Translations under genes and position numbers: made by a program
Assembly: GCF_000003855.2 (NCBI RefSeq)
Contig: NW_003101678.1
Coordinates: 3,971,861-4,035,860 of the forward strand
DNA: 64,000 nt
Source of the DNA: Blastomyces gilchristii SLH14081
Lineage: Eukaryota; Ascomycota; Eurotiomycetes; Onygenales; Ajellomycetaceae
Direction: 5' to 3'
The notes under the pieces: generated by a model
The model's database searches: none
What the model was told of the DNA's origin: nothing
The model's input: only the letters and a program-made list of their open reading frames with translations
In this document: in pieces, positions 46,401 through 58,253 of the stretch
Layout: the number at the start of each line of letters is the position of its first letter
How positions within the stretch are numbered: position 1 is the first letter of the stretch

Positions 46401-48245
46401 AGATTTGTAACATTATTATCTTGTTGAAAGATATCTAGATATTCATGATATTATTGAGAGAGTTTCATATAAGAATCTGTTATTGTAATACAGAATAATC
46501 TTTCTAGAGTCTTTTTAATATTAGTCAGACTGGTGAAATAGATTGACACATGATTCTGCTGTTGACGATTTTGATGACATCTTTTTCAGAGTATTTCACA
46601 AGTGTTGACAGAGATCTGTGTAAGATTCTTAGTCTTGTGAATATCATCTTCATGAATTCTATCATTGTTAGAGAATATCAAGCTTCCATTTTAAGCATTT
46701 AACAAGATGCCTTGTTCAGATAGTCAGGCAAGTTCTAATATGAGATTATAATTGAGATTATTAACTTTATATGTGTAGACATCTTCATGTTGATGTTCTT
46801 CAATATCTATGTTTAGTTTCATCATGTAACAGATGCAAACATCTTTTAAATTATCAAATTCTGTGAGAAGTCAGGACTTTGATAAGAAGATATACTGAAG
46901 ATTATGATATCTTATAACTGAAGATTTTATCATTGTATAGTGACATAGATCACTGTCTATCATAGATTTCATATTATACATGTTATGAATCACAGTAGAT
47001 ATAAGAATCACATTCATTGTTATTTTCTCTTTAAATCATTGTTGTCTGATCTCTTTAAGCTTCTGTTTATAAATTTGAACAGAAGCTAATCTTTTCTCTG
47101 TTTCATCAGAGTATTCTCATAGTTATGTTCTGAATCTTTCTTCACTGCAATGTGATTAGTGCAGACAGACGCTGATTCATTCTTTGAATGAGAAGACACT
47201 GATCATTCTCTTAAGTGAGGAGATGCTGATCTTTCTCTTGAGTGTGAAGACACATAGATTAAATAGTAGTTGAAAGTGATGTGTTCTGATTAGTTACAGT
47301 TGATGCATACTTCACATTGACATCAATCAGCAACTTCTTCAGAAGTGATCTCAGAAACTCAGAAGCTTGTTCAAACAGCAGAGACTCTTGCTTAAGTGTA
47401 GATATTTAAGTCTACTCAGTTCATGACATCTGCAACATTGATATTATTCTTTAGTTCAGATGTTGATATCAGTGTATAAGTGACTGAAATGTAATATCTT
47501 CTGCCACTGTTCTGTATATTCTTGAGCTTGATAAAACAGTTATTCAATGTCTGAAGTTGTGTACAGAAATCTTTATAAGTCTGGTCTTTGTCTACACTTA
47601 CAAGAGCCTGTAAGAGTTTGAAAGTTAATGTCTTCTTGAGCATGTTAATCTTCATTCAATTCTCTCAAGATTGATCACCTGCTTGTAGAATCTTAGTGTC
47701 AAAGTCAGAGATGAATGTTATAAGAGAAGTGTTTCTCTGTCAGATACTCTGTAATTAATCTAATACTTTCTGTTGCATAGCAGTGTCTCAGAACAGAACA
47801 TCAAGATATTTTATAATATTATCAGATATTCACAATGCTGATTCACATGCTTTTATTTATGAATGAAACTTCTATTTCATGTGATTCTTCAATTGTTCAT
47901 TGATATATCAATCTTAATTAATTAATAAACTGATGACATCTTTATCTATACTCAGTTTCACAAGCATTTTCATTCTTCATGATGAGTAGAGAGTGAGATC
48001 AAAAGTATTGAAATGTACAGATGTATCTAAGCATTCTTTCAGCACTTTTATATTTGATTCTGTAGATTTTGAAATTGCATGAATTCTTTATTAAGTTAAT
48101 TATTGAATCTCTTTGTATTGAAGTTGTTAAGTTGTATACATGTCTGCTATCTGTTACTGTTGTAATTTCAACATTGCTCAGAGTTACTGTGATATCACTT
48201 CTATACTCACATTCAAGAGTTCTCTCATATTATCATTAGATATCT
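43424..48245 (-). pseudogene. G2 gag-pol, decayed
   Basis: From right to left. The gag start MSNDNMREL is changed to ISNDNMREL near 48245, with an open piece at 48390-48184 and MKINMLKKTLTFKLLQALVS at 47655. CCHC knuckle near 47312-47270 (C-I-N-C ... H ... with the last Cys changed to Tyr). Protease around 46990-46740, RT around 46300-45840, RNase H around 45400-45000, integrase around 44700-43900, chromodomain around 43620-43500. Order and spacing equal those of G1 without K2. Confidence 0.85.
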
Positions 48246-48513
48246 TGTTCATTGAATGTGTGATATCTGTGAAATCTGAAGAAGTGTAATTATATGAATA
48301 TCTCATACATCTGAGTGTCAGAACTCTCAGATCTTTTACTAACATTCTCTTATAAGATTTTATTGCAGAGTCAGAGTAACTGATAAGCAAGCTTCTATCT
48401 GAGAACTCAGTGTCTACTTAACTGTGTTTCTCTTTCTTGTGTGTTGTTATGTGTTCAGATATCTTCTCAATGAATAATTATTTCTAATGAGAAGATAATG
48501 AATGTTTTTCAAG

Positions 48514-48815
48514 TGTAAGAGGCCTACACTGAATAGATCAGTATAATATATAGATCTTATATAATAAAGTGAAAAACATTAAAGAAGAAAAAGAAAGAGA
48601 AAGTATGAGAAGCAGCAATCAAAGTAAATATTTATACACATTCATAACAGCTGAGGATCAGTGATCAAGAATGGCTGAGAATCAGAGTGTACGCATTTAT
48701 ACGCGTTTGTAGTGGCTGTGAATCGGCGATCGAGAATGGCCGAGAATCGGAGTGATAGAAATCTGTGAAGTGTAACAGAATAGTCTATATGAATGATCGG
48801 GCGCAGTTCATCACA
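48514..48815 (-). repeat. G2 5' LTR (302 bp)
   Basis: The outer end at 48700-48815 is CpG-rich (GAATCGGCGATCGAGAATGG, ending CGGGCGCAGTTCATCACA). The internal-facing end at 48514 has lost CpG (TACACTGAATAGATCAG). Confidence 0.92.
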
Positions 48816-49479
48816 AGAGATAGAAAACAATACTCTGCAATTAACACTGTTCTCTCAGATATTCATAATATTTAAATAGCAAAGTATAAAGATCTGGTCT
48901 CAAATATAGGTTTTATTGATATAAAAGATACATTTGATCATGTTTCAAAGTCAAAGTTAATTCAGACTTTGAAGATGTTAAAACTGTCACTTTCTCTAAT
49001 AAAATGAGTTAACTGTTTTATATCTAAAAGAATTATATAACTATTCTTTGATGTAATGAAATAAGACAAGAGTAAGAGAAAAATAGAAGTACTGTAAGAA
49101 TCTTCAATCTCACTCATTTTATTTGCAATATACACTGCATATCTATTCAAGAATAGAGATATGAAAATAGTGAGATCTTTAAGTTATATGAATGATATTG
49201 ATCTAGTCTACAGTTCAAAAATAATCAAAGAGAATTTAGAAGTAATTAAAAAAGTAGTAAAGAAAATCTTTGTTAGAGCAGATATTAATCAAATTCAATT
49301 TAACATAGATAAAACTGAGTTAATTTATTTCTTTTCTAGATTCAATGAGAAAAAACTATGAATAACTCTTTTAAATAAAGAGATTAAACTCAGTTTGAAT
49401 GTCAAATAATTAGAAGTATAGTTAAACTCTAAGTTGAATTTTAAATATTATATTCAATAAAGAACTATTAAGGCAGAAA
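48816..49479 (+). pseudogene. LINE-2 RT middle part, decayed
   Basis: Continues LINE-2 after G2: FIDIKDTFDHVSKSKLIQTL (48915) and YMNDIDLVYSSKIIKENLEV (49188), the catalytic box again with Asn for Asp, then RADINQIQFNIDKTELIYFF. It ends at the K1 insertion after AAGGCAGAAA. Confidence 0.88.
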
Positions 49480-49647
49480 TGTGATTCAAAGATTGCTTGA
49501 GCCAGTGTACAATTACAGGCGTACGCCGGCTTCTTATATATCATACACTAAATTAATTAGTGGCTGCTATGATCATCTTTACATTTGTAAGCAAGTTCAG
49601 AAGCAGCTGTGTTATTATCTGACAGTCATACATTCTTCTGAATCACA
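49480..49647 (-). repeat. K1 3' LTR (168 bp)
   Basis: TGTGATTCAAAGATTGC ... CTTCTGAATCACA on the plus strand. The half facing the internal region (right) has lost nearly all CpG relative to the partner; GGCGTACGCCGG on the outer half is intact. Confidence 0.92.
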
Positions 49648-49768
49648 TTCTCTCTCACTAGATTTAATCACACTCATGTGATCATGATGTCCACTCTAGC
49701 TTCATGTGAATTAGCATGTCACTAGTGTTTATGATTCTGTGATCTATCTCTGATTCAGCTAGCATTTC

Positions 49769-51628
49769 ATGTACACTCTCACAAAGAAACTTTCACTATA
49801 TTACATTACATATTCACTAACTTTTCTCATTCTTCAATCATCTTCTTCATCATTATCATTATTGAATATCATTATCTCATTCAAGATTTCTATCTCTTTC
49901 TTCTGTTCAACTCTTTCTATCTGTCTATTTATCACATTATATGTGTTTCTGACAATGATCCTCTGTTCTCTTAACAAGTGTCATTGTAGTGCTCATACTG
50001 AACAGTTCATTAGCAGTAAGTATAACACATTGTGAAATATAATCAGAACTTGTTTATCTTCTAATGATCATCAGAACATATTATTATGAATGACATATCT
50101 TCTTCATCTTCTTATACACTCTTGACTGTTTTTTCTTCTCAGTGAGCTTCTGATTATGTTTTCTGACATGATTTTGTGTGAACACAGATGCTGATATGTT
50201 TGTTTTTATTCACATAGAATCTTCACATGTTGACAGATCTGTGTCTGCTGATGATAGTGAACTCAATATTGAATCATTGATTAAGAACTTGAAGAATGTG
50301 ATAATGAAGAAATTATCTGTGTCATGTGTGACTGAGTCTCTCATATCTTTCTCTGCTTCTTCTGCTGCTTCTTTCTCTGCTGCTCTCTCTCAATCTTCTA
50401 CACTTGCTTCTGTGTCTGGTTCTCCCGCTCCCGCTATCTCTGTTCTCATAACTCTTACTCTCACTACTCCTGATTTTACTGTCTCTGCTTTTATTATCAG
50501 TTCTCTCTGTTTCAAGAAGATGTTGTGTAGACTTAATAAATCATGTTTCTCAGTGTGTACACTCTCATTCCTCTTGCTGACTCTCAGAACAATTTATTGT
50601 ATGAAGACTGTATATAATATAACTATCTAAAGCTCAGTCACAGATACTGATTATTACATTCATTTCAAATATTTATGATGAGATAATTATTCATTCATAT
50701 CAGAGAATCACTCTTCTTCTCAGCAGTATTGAAATTATAAGTCTTTTTTTTTTTCATTTTTTCTTTCTGACACTGATTTTTCTGTTCTTAGGAAAAATCA
50801 TTATGAGTTTTACTATGCATGAAGTCATGATATTCACAGATATTAAGAAACTTTTCATAACTGTAAAGTTCAATATTATGAAGATATCTACTCTGATAAA
50901 TTTCTTCAGAATAATAGATTCATATCAGTCTATTCTCTGACATCTGTTATCTGACTTTGTAATACAGATGAAAGATATCTGTGTTTTCAGAAACAGAAAT
51001 ATGAATATTGTACTTTTTTACATCTGTGAGTGTGAGACTTGTACATCTTATCTGAGATGTTATTATAAGAATGAGCTGTTTACATACTGTATTCTGCTTT
51101 CTACATTTCTTTATATCTCTCTCTCTCTTTCTGAGAAGTCTTATATGTGTTATAATTATATATACAACTCTAAGATCAGTGAGTGTTTATTCAGTAACTA
51201 TTCTCATCTCTGATTTTATAATTTTTATATGCTAATAATAGTTCTTAGTTGCTTCAGTGTCAGAGATCATTTTAATCAAAGATAATAACACTGCTGAGAC
51301 TATCTTCTCTCACTCTCAAGCTTCTTTTATCACTTTCTCTTCCTTCTCTGCAGAGAAGGTTGTATGCATATCAAGTTATAAGTGTTCAGTCTCAGATAAC
51401 TCTCACTGTTGTTCATCTGATTCTGTGTCTTCTTCTTCTTTTATTTCTTCTATCTCTATCTTCTCTACTCTGACTTCTGATTCTGTGAGTTCTGCACTCT
51501 TCTTCAATTTTTCTATCTGTATATGTACACATTTCTATATTAGCATTTCAGTCAATCTTGCAATAAATGACATTAATATTGTATACAGAGCAGTAGAGAA
51601 ATCAGAGATATGTACAGTATTGTTATAA
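49769..51628 (+). pseudogene. Antisense Cys-rich ORF of K1 (best-preserved copy)
   Basis: Plus strand, opposite to K1 gag-pol, between integrase and 3' LTR. Open segments: 49769-50035; 50178-50630 (150 residues, HIESSHVDRSVSADDSELNI, then Ser/Ala/Thr-rich, then FKKMLCRLNKSCFSVCTLSF and YCMKTVYNITI); 50968-51213 (MKDICVFRNRNMNIVLFYIC, ETCTSYLRCYYKNELFTYCI, YMCYNYIYNSKISECLF); 51257-51628 (123 residues, Ser-rich, then FYISISVNLAINDINIVYRA, VEKSEICTVLL). Order and residues are shared with K2 and K3. No known family recognised. A protein encoded on the strand opposite gag-pol could be an accessory factor, or this could be an older gene captured by the element. Confidence 0.55.
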
Positions 51629-52079
51629 GAGCAACTTACAGCTCTTAAATTTCTTACAAACCTTGAGTTTTGAGATTTTCTTAGTTTTTGATGTTTTTCA
51701 GATGATATGTCATTGGAAATAGATTAATGTATAATATATGAAAATGAATGAGATATGTATAATAATATTTATCTTTTACAGCTGACTCTTACAGTTGATG
51801 ATTAATTCATTATTTCTTTTCTTTTCTTACACTTTTCTTTATCTGCTAGTCACTACTCTTACACAATCTCTATATAATACAGCATTTAATAACTAGATTC
51901 AGCAGCTTTCATCTTTTATAATTCTATCTCATATATTATACAGTCTCTCTTCACCTGCTCAGATCACTACAGTGAACAGCTTATTAAAACTAATCTCACT
52001 CAATCTCTAAGCATTCTCAGAGGTTGAGATGACTTGATTTCATGTGTTTATAAATGTTTCAGATAGTTCATTCTCTATG

Positions 52080-55000
52080 ATCTCTGTGATTGAACTGATG
52101 TAAACAGTTGAATCTAACTCTGAATCTCTTTTTCTTCTGTAATCTGATCTATGTGAAAGTCTGCTGCTTTGAGACTGCTCTTTACTATGTTACATTTACT
52201 ATCTACAGTGTGTTATCATATAATCAGCTACAGTCTCATTACTTATTAAAGTGTGATATTCATCTGATTTCTTCATTACTTCTCATTCTTTTCTTATAAT
52301 TGTGAAAAGATTGAAATAAGTGAGATCATCTGATTTATAAGTATCTATAATTTCTCTTACTTTGTAAGACTTTTCAATTATAAGTCTCTTCTTTTTCAAC
52401 ACTGATGATAGTGCTTGTGAATAATCATAATCTACTCAGGTCTTGCATCTTTACTTTTATAAGTTGTAAATCATTTATTAAGTTGTGTAAGACTCATTCC
52501 TCTGGTTTCTTCAATGTGTAAGTTCTCAGAGAATGTGATTTGAGTATTTTATAGAGTTCAAATTATCTAGATTGAAACTTCTCAGAACTCTCATTGCATA
52601 CAAGAACTCATGTTCTTATCTTGAGACTCAATTTCTTAACTAGTAAGTCTTGTATTCTTTTCAATTGAATTGCTCAGTTCAGGAGTAACTTGTTAGCTTT
52701 TGCATGTGCATGGCTAATCTCTTTCAATCTTGGTTTCACATCTGCAACTGTTGTGTTCACAACTGCTACTGCTGCATCTGTAACTGCTGTTCCTGCTGCA
52801 TTCATGACTGTTGCATTTGTGACTATTGTGTTCACAACTGCTGTTCTCTCTCCCACCTTTTCTGAAGCATTCTTCAGAATGCGCGGATGCAATTCATACA
52901 ACAGATAGAATGGTGAATGCTTGAAGACTGCATGCTGTCAAATTCATGTGATCAACAGCACCTGCCTGAGATATTTATCTCATAGTTTCATAGGCTTGCT
53001 CACTAGATATTTCATCAGCATGTTATTCAAGATTTCATTCAAGCATTTCACCTTCTCATTCATTCACAGATGATATAGTATTGTTCTACAATGTCTTGTC
53101 TGTAACTGGCTCTAGAAATGTCTCATCACTTCTCTCACAAGGTTTGCACTGTTATCAGTTAGAATCTCACACAGCATTTCATAGTTGATATAAATCTCAT
53201 TATGTAGAAACTTTGCTATCATCTTCTCTGTCATCTCTGAAACTGCTTTCACAACTGGCCAGTCAGTAGTGTAATCAATAGCAGTGATTATTCATTGATT
53301 TCTATTTGATGTTTGCAGTAATATGTCTATGAGGTTCACTTCTCATTATTTAAACAGTTGTATTGTACACTTCATCTGATATTATACTTTCTTATATTCT
53401 AACTCTTTCTTAGATTCTTTTATGATCTGATAATTCAGACACTTGTAAGTGTATGTCTGAATGTTCTTAATCATACTTGATCAGTATACTCTTGATTTGA
53501 GTATATTCATAAGTTCAGAACTTTCTAAGTGACTGAATTCCTTATGCATGTGAGTCATCAAGTCATGTCTAAATGAAGATTCTAGATAGAGAGCTTTCAC
53601 ATATTCTAGATCTCAGTAAAGCACAATGTCATTTTTCAATTTCCTCAGCTTGAAGTTCAGAAGTATCTCTTCTACTACTCTCATAAGACACTTGTCATCT
53701 GACATCTTGCTATTCTTCAAGTGAGAGATCATGATGTTCACTCACTCTGATTTCTTACACTCTCTCAGTGTGTTTAACATGATCTTCTCTTATATCTGAT
53801 TTACAGAACTCTCACTCATGAAATTAAGTCTGTGACTGATTGTATCAAGTATTACAGTGTTCAATCTCTTTCAGTATTTAATATGAAGATTATACACTTG
53901 AAACTCTGAGATTCAACATACTAAGTGTTTGAAAGATTTTATTATCAATTATAGATAGATAAGACTTTCATGATCTGTGATCACTGTTGTTGTATATCTG
54001 TTGTCAATATATCTATTTCATAACATCAGTGTGTGCTTGATTGCTAGCAATTTCTTTTCATACACTGAATAATTAAGCTCAGTGTCTGATAGTTTTCTAT
54101 CATTATATATTACCAGATGCAGCTTGCTGTTCTTACTCATCTGTAAAAGAGTGTCTCTGATAGCTCATTCAGATGCATTCATCTCAATGTAGAAAGGTTT
54201 ATCATGATCTGATTAAATAAGCACTGAGAATGTTATTACACATTCTCTTAGTGTCAGAAAAGTCTCTTCACATGTGATATTTCAGATGATTAAATGAAAC
54301 TTCTTCTTTCACAGATTTGCATCTGTTTCTCTCAAGAGATCTGAGAGTAATACAGATATTCATATAAAATCCTTGATGATTCTGCAGTAATATGAGATCA
54401 ACTCAAGAAACTGTTATATATAATGTACATTTCTCAGCTGTGATTAATTCACTATGACATTCAATTTCTCTGAGATGAAGTGTATACAGTCATCACTCAC
54501 TACATATTCTATGAACTTTAACTCTTTCATTTCAAACACATACTTTGTTGATTTGATATAGAGCTTATACTCTGTCAGAGTTATAAGCACTTCATTGAGA
54601 TACTTCAGATGTTTATCATATAAGTTTGAAAAGACTAGAATATTATCAAGATATACAAGACATGAGGTTTCATTCTGTTTATGAAGAATTGTATTCATCA
54701 TCATTTAAAAGATGATAAGTGTATTTATTAGATTAAATGATATTATCAGAAATTCAAACTTCTCTTATTATATATTAAATACAGTTCACAGAACTGACAG
54801 TTTATCTATACAGATCTGTCAGTATTCTGAGAGAAGATTAATCTTTAATAGATATTAGATATTTTCAACTGTATTCAACTGTTATTGAATCTGTGATAAT
54901 GAATATTCATTCTTGATTATAAGCTTATTAAGTGCTTAATAATTGATACACATTCATCACTCTTCACCTGTCTTTTTTATAAATAGAACTGAAAAGCCTC

Positions 55001-55650
55001 ATACACTTGATGAGAGTTATATGAGATCATGTTCTAGAAGGTCTGTGATCTGATACTTCTGTTCTTTGAGATGCATTTATGACAGAGAGTATGCATTCTG
55101 ATTGACTGGTTTTGCATCCCCTGTGTCAATCTCATGTACAAATCCTCATTTCAGCAGCAATTTCAGTGAAAGATCTGTTCAGAAGATCTTCTCATGCTTC
55201 TTCAGAAGCTTCTTCATACACTTATTCTCTCACATATTCTTTATCTTAGTTTTCTTCACTTTCAGGTTCTGTATGATATACAGAATGCTTTTAGATAAGA
55301 TCTTATAAATTATTCTCTTTACTTATTAATGTATAAGTAGATTTAATTCTTCTATATCAGAGATGTGAAATGTCCTTCTCATATCAGTTGATAGAATTAT
55401 ATGAACTGTTTTCTTTCTATCAGTCAACTGTATATAACATGTACATCATTGAATATGTGAATTGAATCTTTGAAATCAATTAAGTCTGAGAATAAGATTG
55501 TATTTCATATTCTGCAGCTCTCATACTCAAATATAGCAAGATCATTCTCTGAAGTGCAAGGGAACTCTTACTCTTATAAGTGATATTAAATATCAGTTAT
55601 TAGATAATCTTATATATCAGAGATTCTTCACTCAGTGAATCTCTTTCAGT
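52080..55650 (-). pseudogene. K1 pol: protease, RT, RNase H, integrase, decayed
   Basis: On the minus strand from right to left: protease near 55690-55600, RT with YLDNILVFSNLYDKHLKYLN (54704-54444 open) and FVKKD-like leader, RNase H around 54200-53950, integrase zinc region HKEFSHLES near 53560, core near 53250 (TDWPVVKAVSEMTEKMIAKF), then IQQHAVFKHSPFYLLYELHP at about 52930 and a variable Val/Ala/Thr stretch (52901-52674). RT's second catalytic Asp is Asn, as in K2. Integrase C-terminus ends near 52080. Confidence 0.87.
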
Positions 55651-55779
55651 CTTTGAATCATATAATCACTAATATATTGCATAGAAGCTTCTATATCTGC
55701 TAACACTTTTACAGTCATCTCTCAATTCTTATTCAAGTGTCTCTTATACATTAACATTTCAGATCTCAAGGCATTGAGA

Positions 55780-57195
55780 TGAGTATTCACTTCATCATTC
55801 TCATTCACATCTCATTCAGAAGCCTGCTTCTTCTTTATATTCACAGAATTCAGAGAATCATCTAACACAGATATCTCTTTCACTTTGAAGACTTTTTATA
55901 GAATATCAGTGAGTGTCTCTGCACTCACTGATTCTGCTAGTTTTTTAACTCTCTTACTTCTCTTGACTGTGTATACTGAGTGCAATCTTTTATATCATGA
56001 TTTTAGTATTCACAGTTAAAGTAAGCTTAATACTCATGATATCAAGATTTTCACTTAGAAGATCTCTTTTTTAGAGAATTCAGTGCTTTAGCAATGACAT
56101 TCAGATCTAGATTCATCACATCTGAGTGTGTAACTTATGTTATAGAAGTCTGATTACTCATTCTTCACTGAGATATACCCAATTGCAGTATTTTCTATTA
56201 TAATTAACTTACTTATTTCTGTACAATGAGAATGTTGTATACTTCTTTCACTGTGTCTGATTACAAGGTTAAGTATTTTCATTTCACTCTCAACTCAGAT
56301 GTAAGATCATGAATGAAGATCTGTAAATAGAAAGATATTGAAAGCTCTTCATTCAATATGAGATAGTGTAAGCTGAAGTGTGTGAAGTACAATGTAAGAT
56401 TACTCACTTATCTACACTCAGTGAAGTATTTATAACACTTGTCTTATATATTCAGTTTCTCAAAGTTGTGCAAGATTCATTTGAAAAACTCATTTCATAT
56501 TTATGAGAATGAATATTACTTCAGATCTGTAAGATTCATCTTTTTATCAGTTATTTATAATAACTTTGCTTTTCTGCATAGAAATGCAGCATATCTTAAG
56601 ACTTGTTGAAATTCTGTTAACTGTCTGTCTGTGAGTTCATATTCAATCTGATAATATAATTGCATCTGACTTAGTCAGCTAATTGCAGCATCATTTTTTC
56701 AGTTGTTATTAAAGCTTAATGACTCTGACAGATCTTCTGATTTGATATATTTCATACTCAGATTCTCATTCTGCACAGCAGTCTCTGATGATGTGTATGC
56801 TTTTAAAGAGATTGTGAACAATTGTGATAAGATCTTCAGATTTAATATAGTTACCTGTCTATGTAAATGTTCAATCTTCTGCTGCAGATCTAAGACCTGA
56901 TTTTCTCTATTCTTATTAATGATAATGATTGTATTGATGAAGCTCTTCATAGTGAATACTTGATCTGCAGTGAATGTCAATTGTTGTTTAACTTCTATCT
57001 CAGCCTGTCACTGCATATACAAGACCTCAATCTCATTTAGAATCCTTGTACATGTATGAAGCTTCAATTCCAGTTCAGTGATTTCAGCTGCTTTTCTTAC
57101 TGCTTTGAGTAAATCCTCTGAGAGGTTCTGCATATCTTCTGATTCAGATAGCAGAGAAGGGTGTTATTTGTATTAACTAGAGAAAATATTCATTG
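55780..57195 (-). pseudogene. K1 gag, decayed
   Basis: Start near ATGAATATTTTCTC (57195, minus strand). Coiled-coil part open at 56980-56699 (FTADQVFTMKSFINTIIIIN, DLQQKIEHLHRQVTILN). CCHC knuckle near 56050-56009, with the last Cys kept (KDC). Collinear with K2 gag. Confidence 0.78.
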
Positions 57196-57386
57196 CAGTG
57201 GTTTCTTGTTGATTGTATAATGTCTATTGTTATATCACTGTATTGTTATATGATTTCTGTTATCATCATACAACTCTGGTGATGGCCACCCTCTCTTTTT
57301 ATCCTTCTTTTAGATAGGGAGCGGACTTCTTTGAATCTGATTCACTGCTTTCATTTCTTTTCTCACACCTTATTCATTCGCATACA

Positions 57387-57892
57387 TAGACTGACCGCCG
57401 GGACCATGAATTTCACATTTGGTCCCATTTGATCTGGTCTCATACATTTCTTGGCGTGAATCCTGCTGGGACTGGCTATCAAAAAAACATGTAAAGTGAC
57501 TATATATCAGATCTTAAAATGAAACCATGACTTGAAAAAAATGAGAAAGTGATCTCATTTGATCCCATTTAGTCTCATTCTTGGCATAAAGTTACTATTT
57601 TTAGACATTTTAAGGTTTTTTTTAGACTATTTTTAATTTTTTAAAAAGTAACGCTTTTTGATAACACTCAAATGAGATTTAAAGTCATTTAAAGCAATAA
57701 AAATAATTTAAATTGACAAGTGGAAATCATGATCTTATTTGAAAAATGTGACAAGAGTAGACAGTAAGTCTCACTGAGACAGTATGAAACTACTATCTAA
57801 TGTTAAAACCATGTAATGGGATCAGTCGAATTGGTAATGAGACTATCAAAAAATCTGGTCCTGGTCTCAGACACGGTCACACGGTCAGTCTA
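57387..57892 (-). mobile_element. MITE-2: 506 bp hAT-like element in the K1 leader
   Basis: Perfect 11 bp terminal inverted repeats TAGACTGACCG / CGGTCAGTCTA and a perfect 8 bp duplication CGCATACA (57379-57386 and 57893-57900). K2 has the empty site (10715-10722). Same family and length as MITE-1, inverted. Little decayed and CpG mostly retained at both ends. No ORF. Confidence 0.92.
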
Positions 57893-58085
57893 CGCATACA
57901 CGGCATTCTCTCAACAAGTGAAGCAGTATCAATCAGATGCTCTTTCACTCACCACTCTTCATATGCTATCTTTTAAGGTGTTCTAGGACCACACTGACAT
58001 GATAACTATAAATTGCTTCATAGACAGAATTATCACACTCTGAAGGAGCCTGCGCTTCTCACTAGTTTTTAGACATGCTATCAGA

Positions 58086-58253
58086 TGTGATTCAAAGATT
58101 GCTTGAGTCAGTGTACAATTACAGGCGTACGCCGGCTTCTTATATATCATACACTAAATTAATTAGTGGCCGCTATGGCCCCCTTTACATTTGTAAGCAA
58201 GTTCGGAAGCGGCCGCGTTATTATCTGATGGTCGTACATTCTTCCGAATCACA
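58086..58253 (-). repeat. K1 5' LTR (168 bp), best-preserved family K LTR
   Basis: In coding orientation it starts TGTGATTCGGAAGAATG and ends TCTTTGAATCACA. It keeps GCGGCCGC, GGCC-N5-GGCC, GGCGTACGCC and ATATATAAGAAG (TATA region). The minus strand continues into TCTGATAGCATG, the shared primer-binding-site candidate. Confidence 0.93.

Larger units (their letters stand above)
43122..48815 (-). mobile_element. G2: complete family G chromodomain Ty3/Gypsy element (5.7 kb)
   Basis: 302 bp LTRs at 43122-43423 and 48514-48815, flanked by AGAG (43118-43121 and 48816-48819). It splits LINE-2 RT between ...TTTAGTGAATAAATT and ATAGAAAACAATACTC. This is the only uninterrupted G copy in the window and serves as the reference. 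CTTGAAAAACATTC directly after the 5' LTR (minus strand) should contain the primer-binding site; primer not identified. Confidence 0.93.
49480..58253 (-). mobile_element. K1: complete family K Ty3/Gypsy element (8.8 kb) nested in LINE-2
   Basis: 168 bp LTRs at 49480-49647 and 58086-58253, flanked by GAAA (49476-49479 and 58254-58257). It splits LINE-2 between AAGGCAGAAA and GAAAGACTATTAAAT; LINE-1 at about 33485 shows the joined sequence. Coding runs right to left: gag, protease, RT, RNase H, integrase, then the antisense-ORF region. MITE-2 is inserted in its leader. Minus strand GTGAGAGAGAA before the 3' LTR is a polypurine tract. Reference copy for the family because only a MITE interrupts it. 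Confidence 0.93.

Noticed and set aside
49481..49681. Short protein-coding ORFs over the K LTRs (also 58075-58266)
   Set aside because: They lie across LTR sequence, start in flanking DNA and have no coding features; the similarity between them is just LTR identity.
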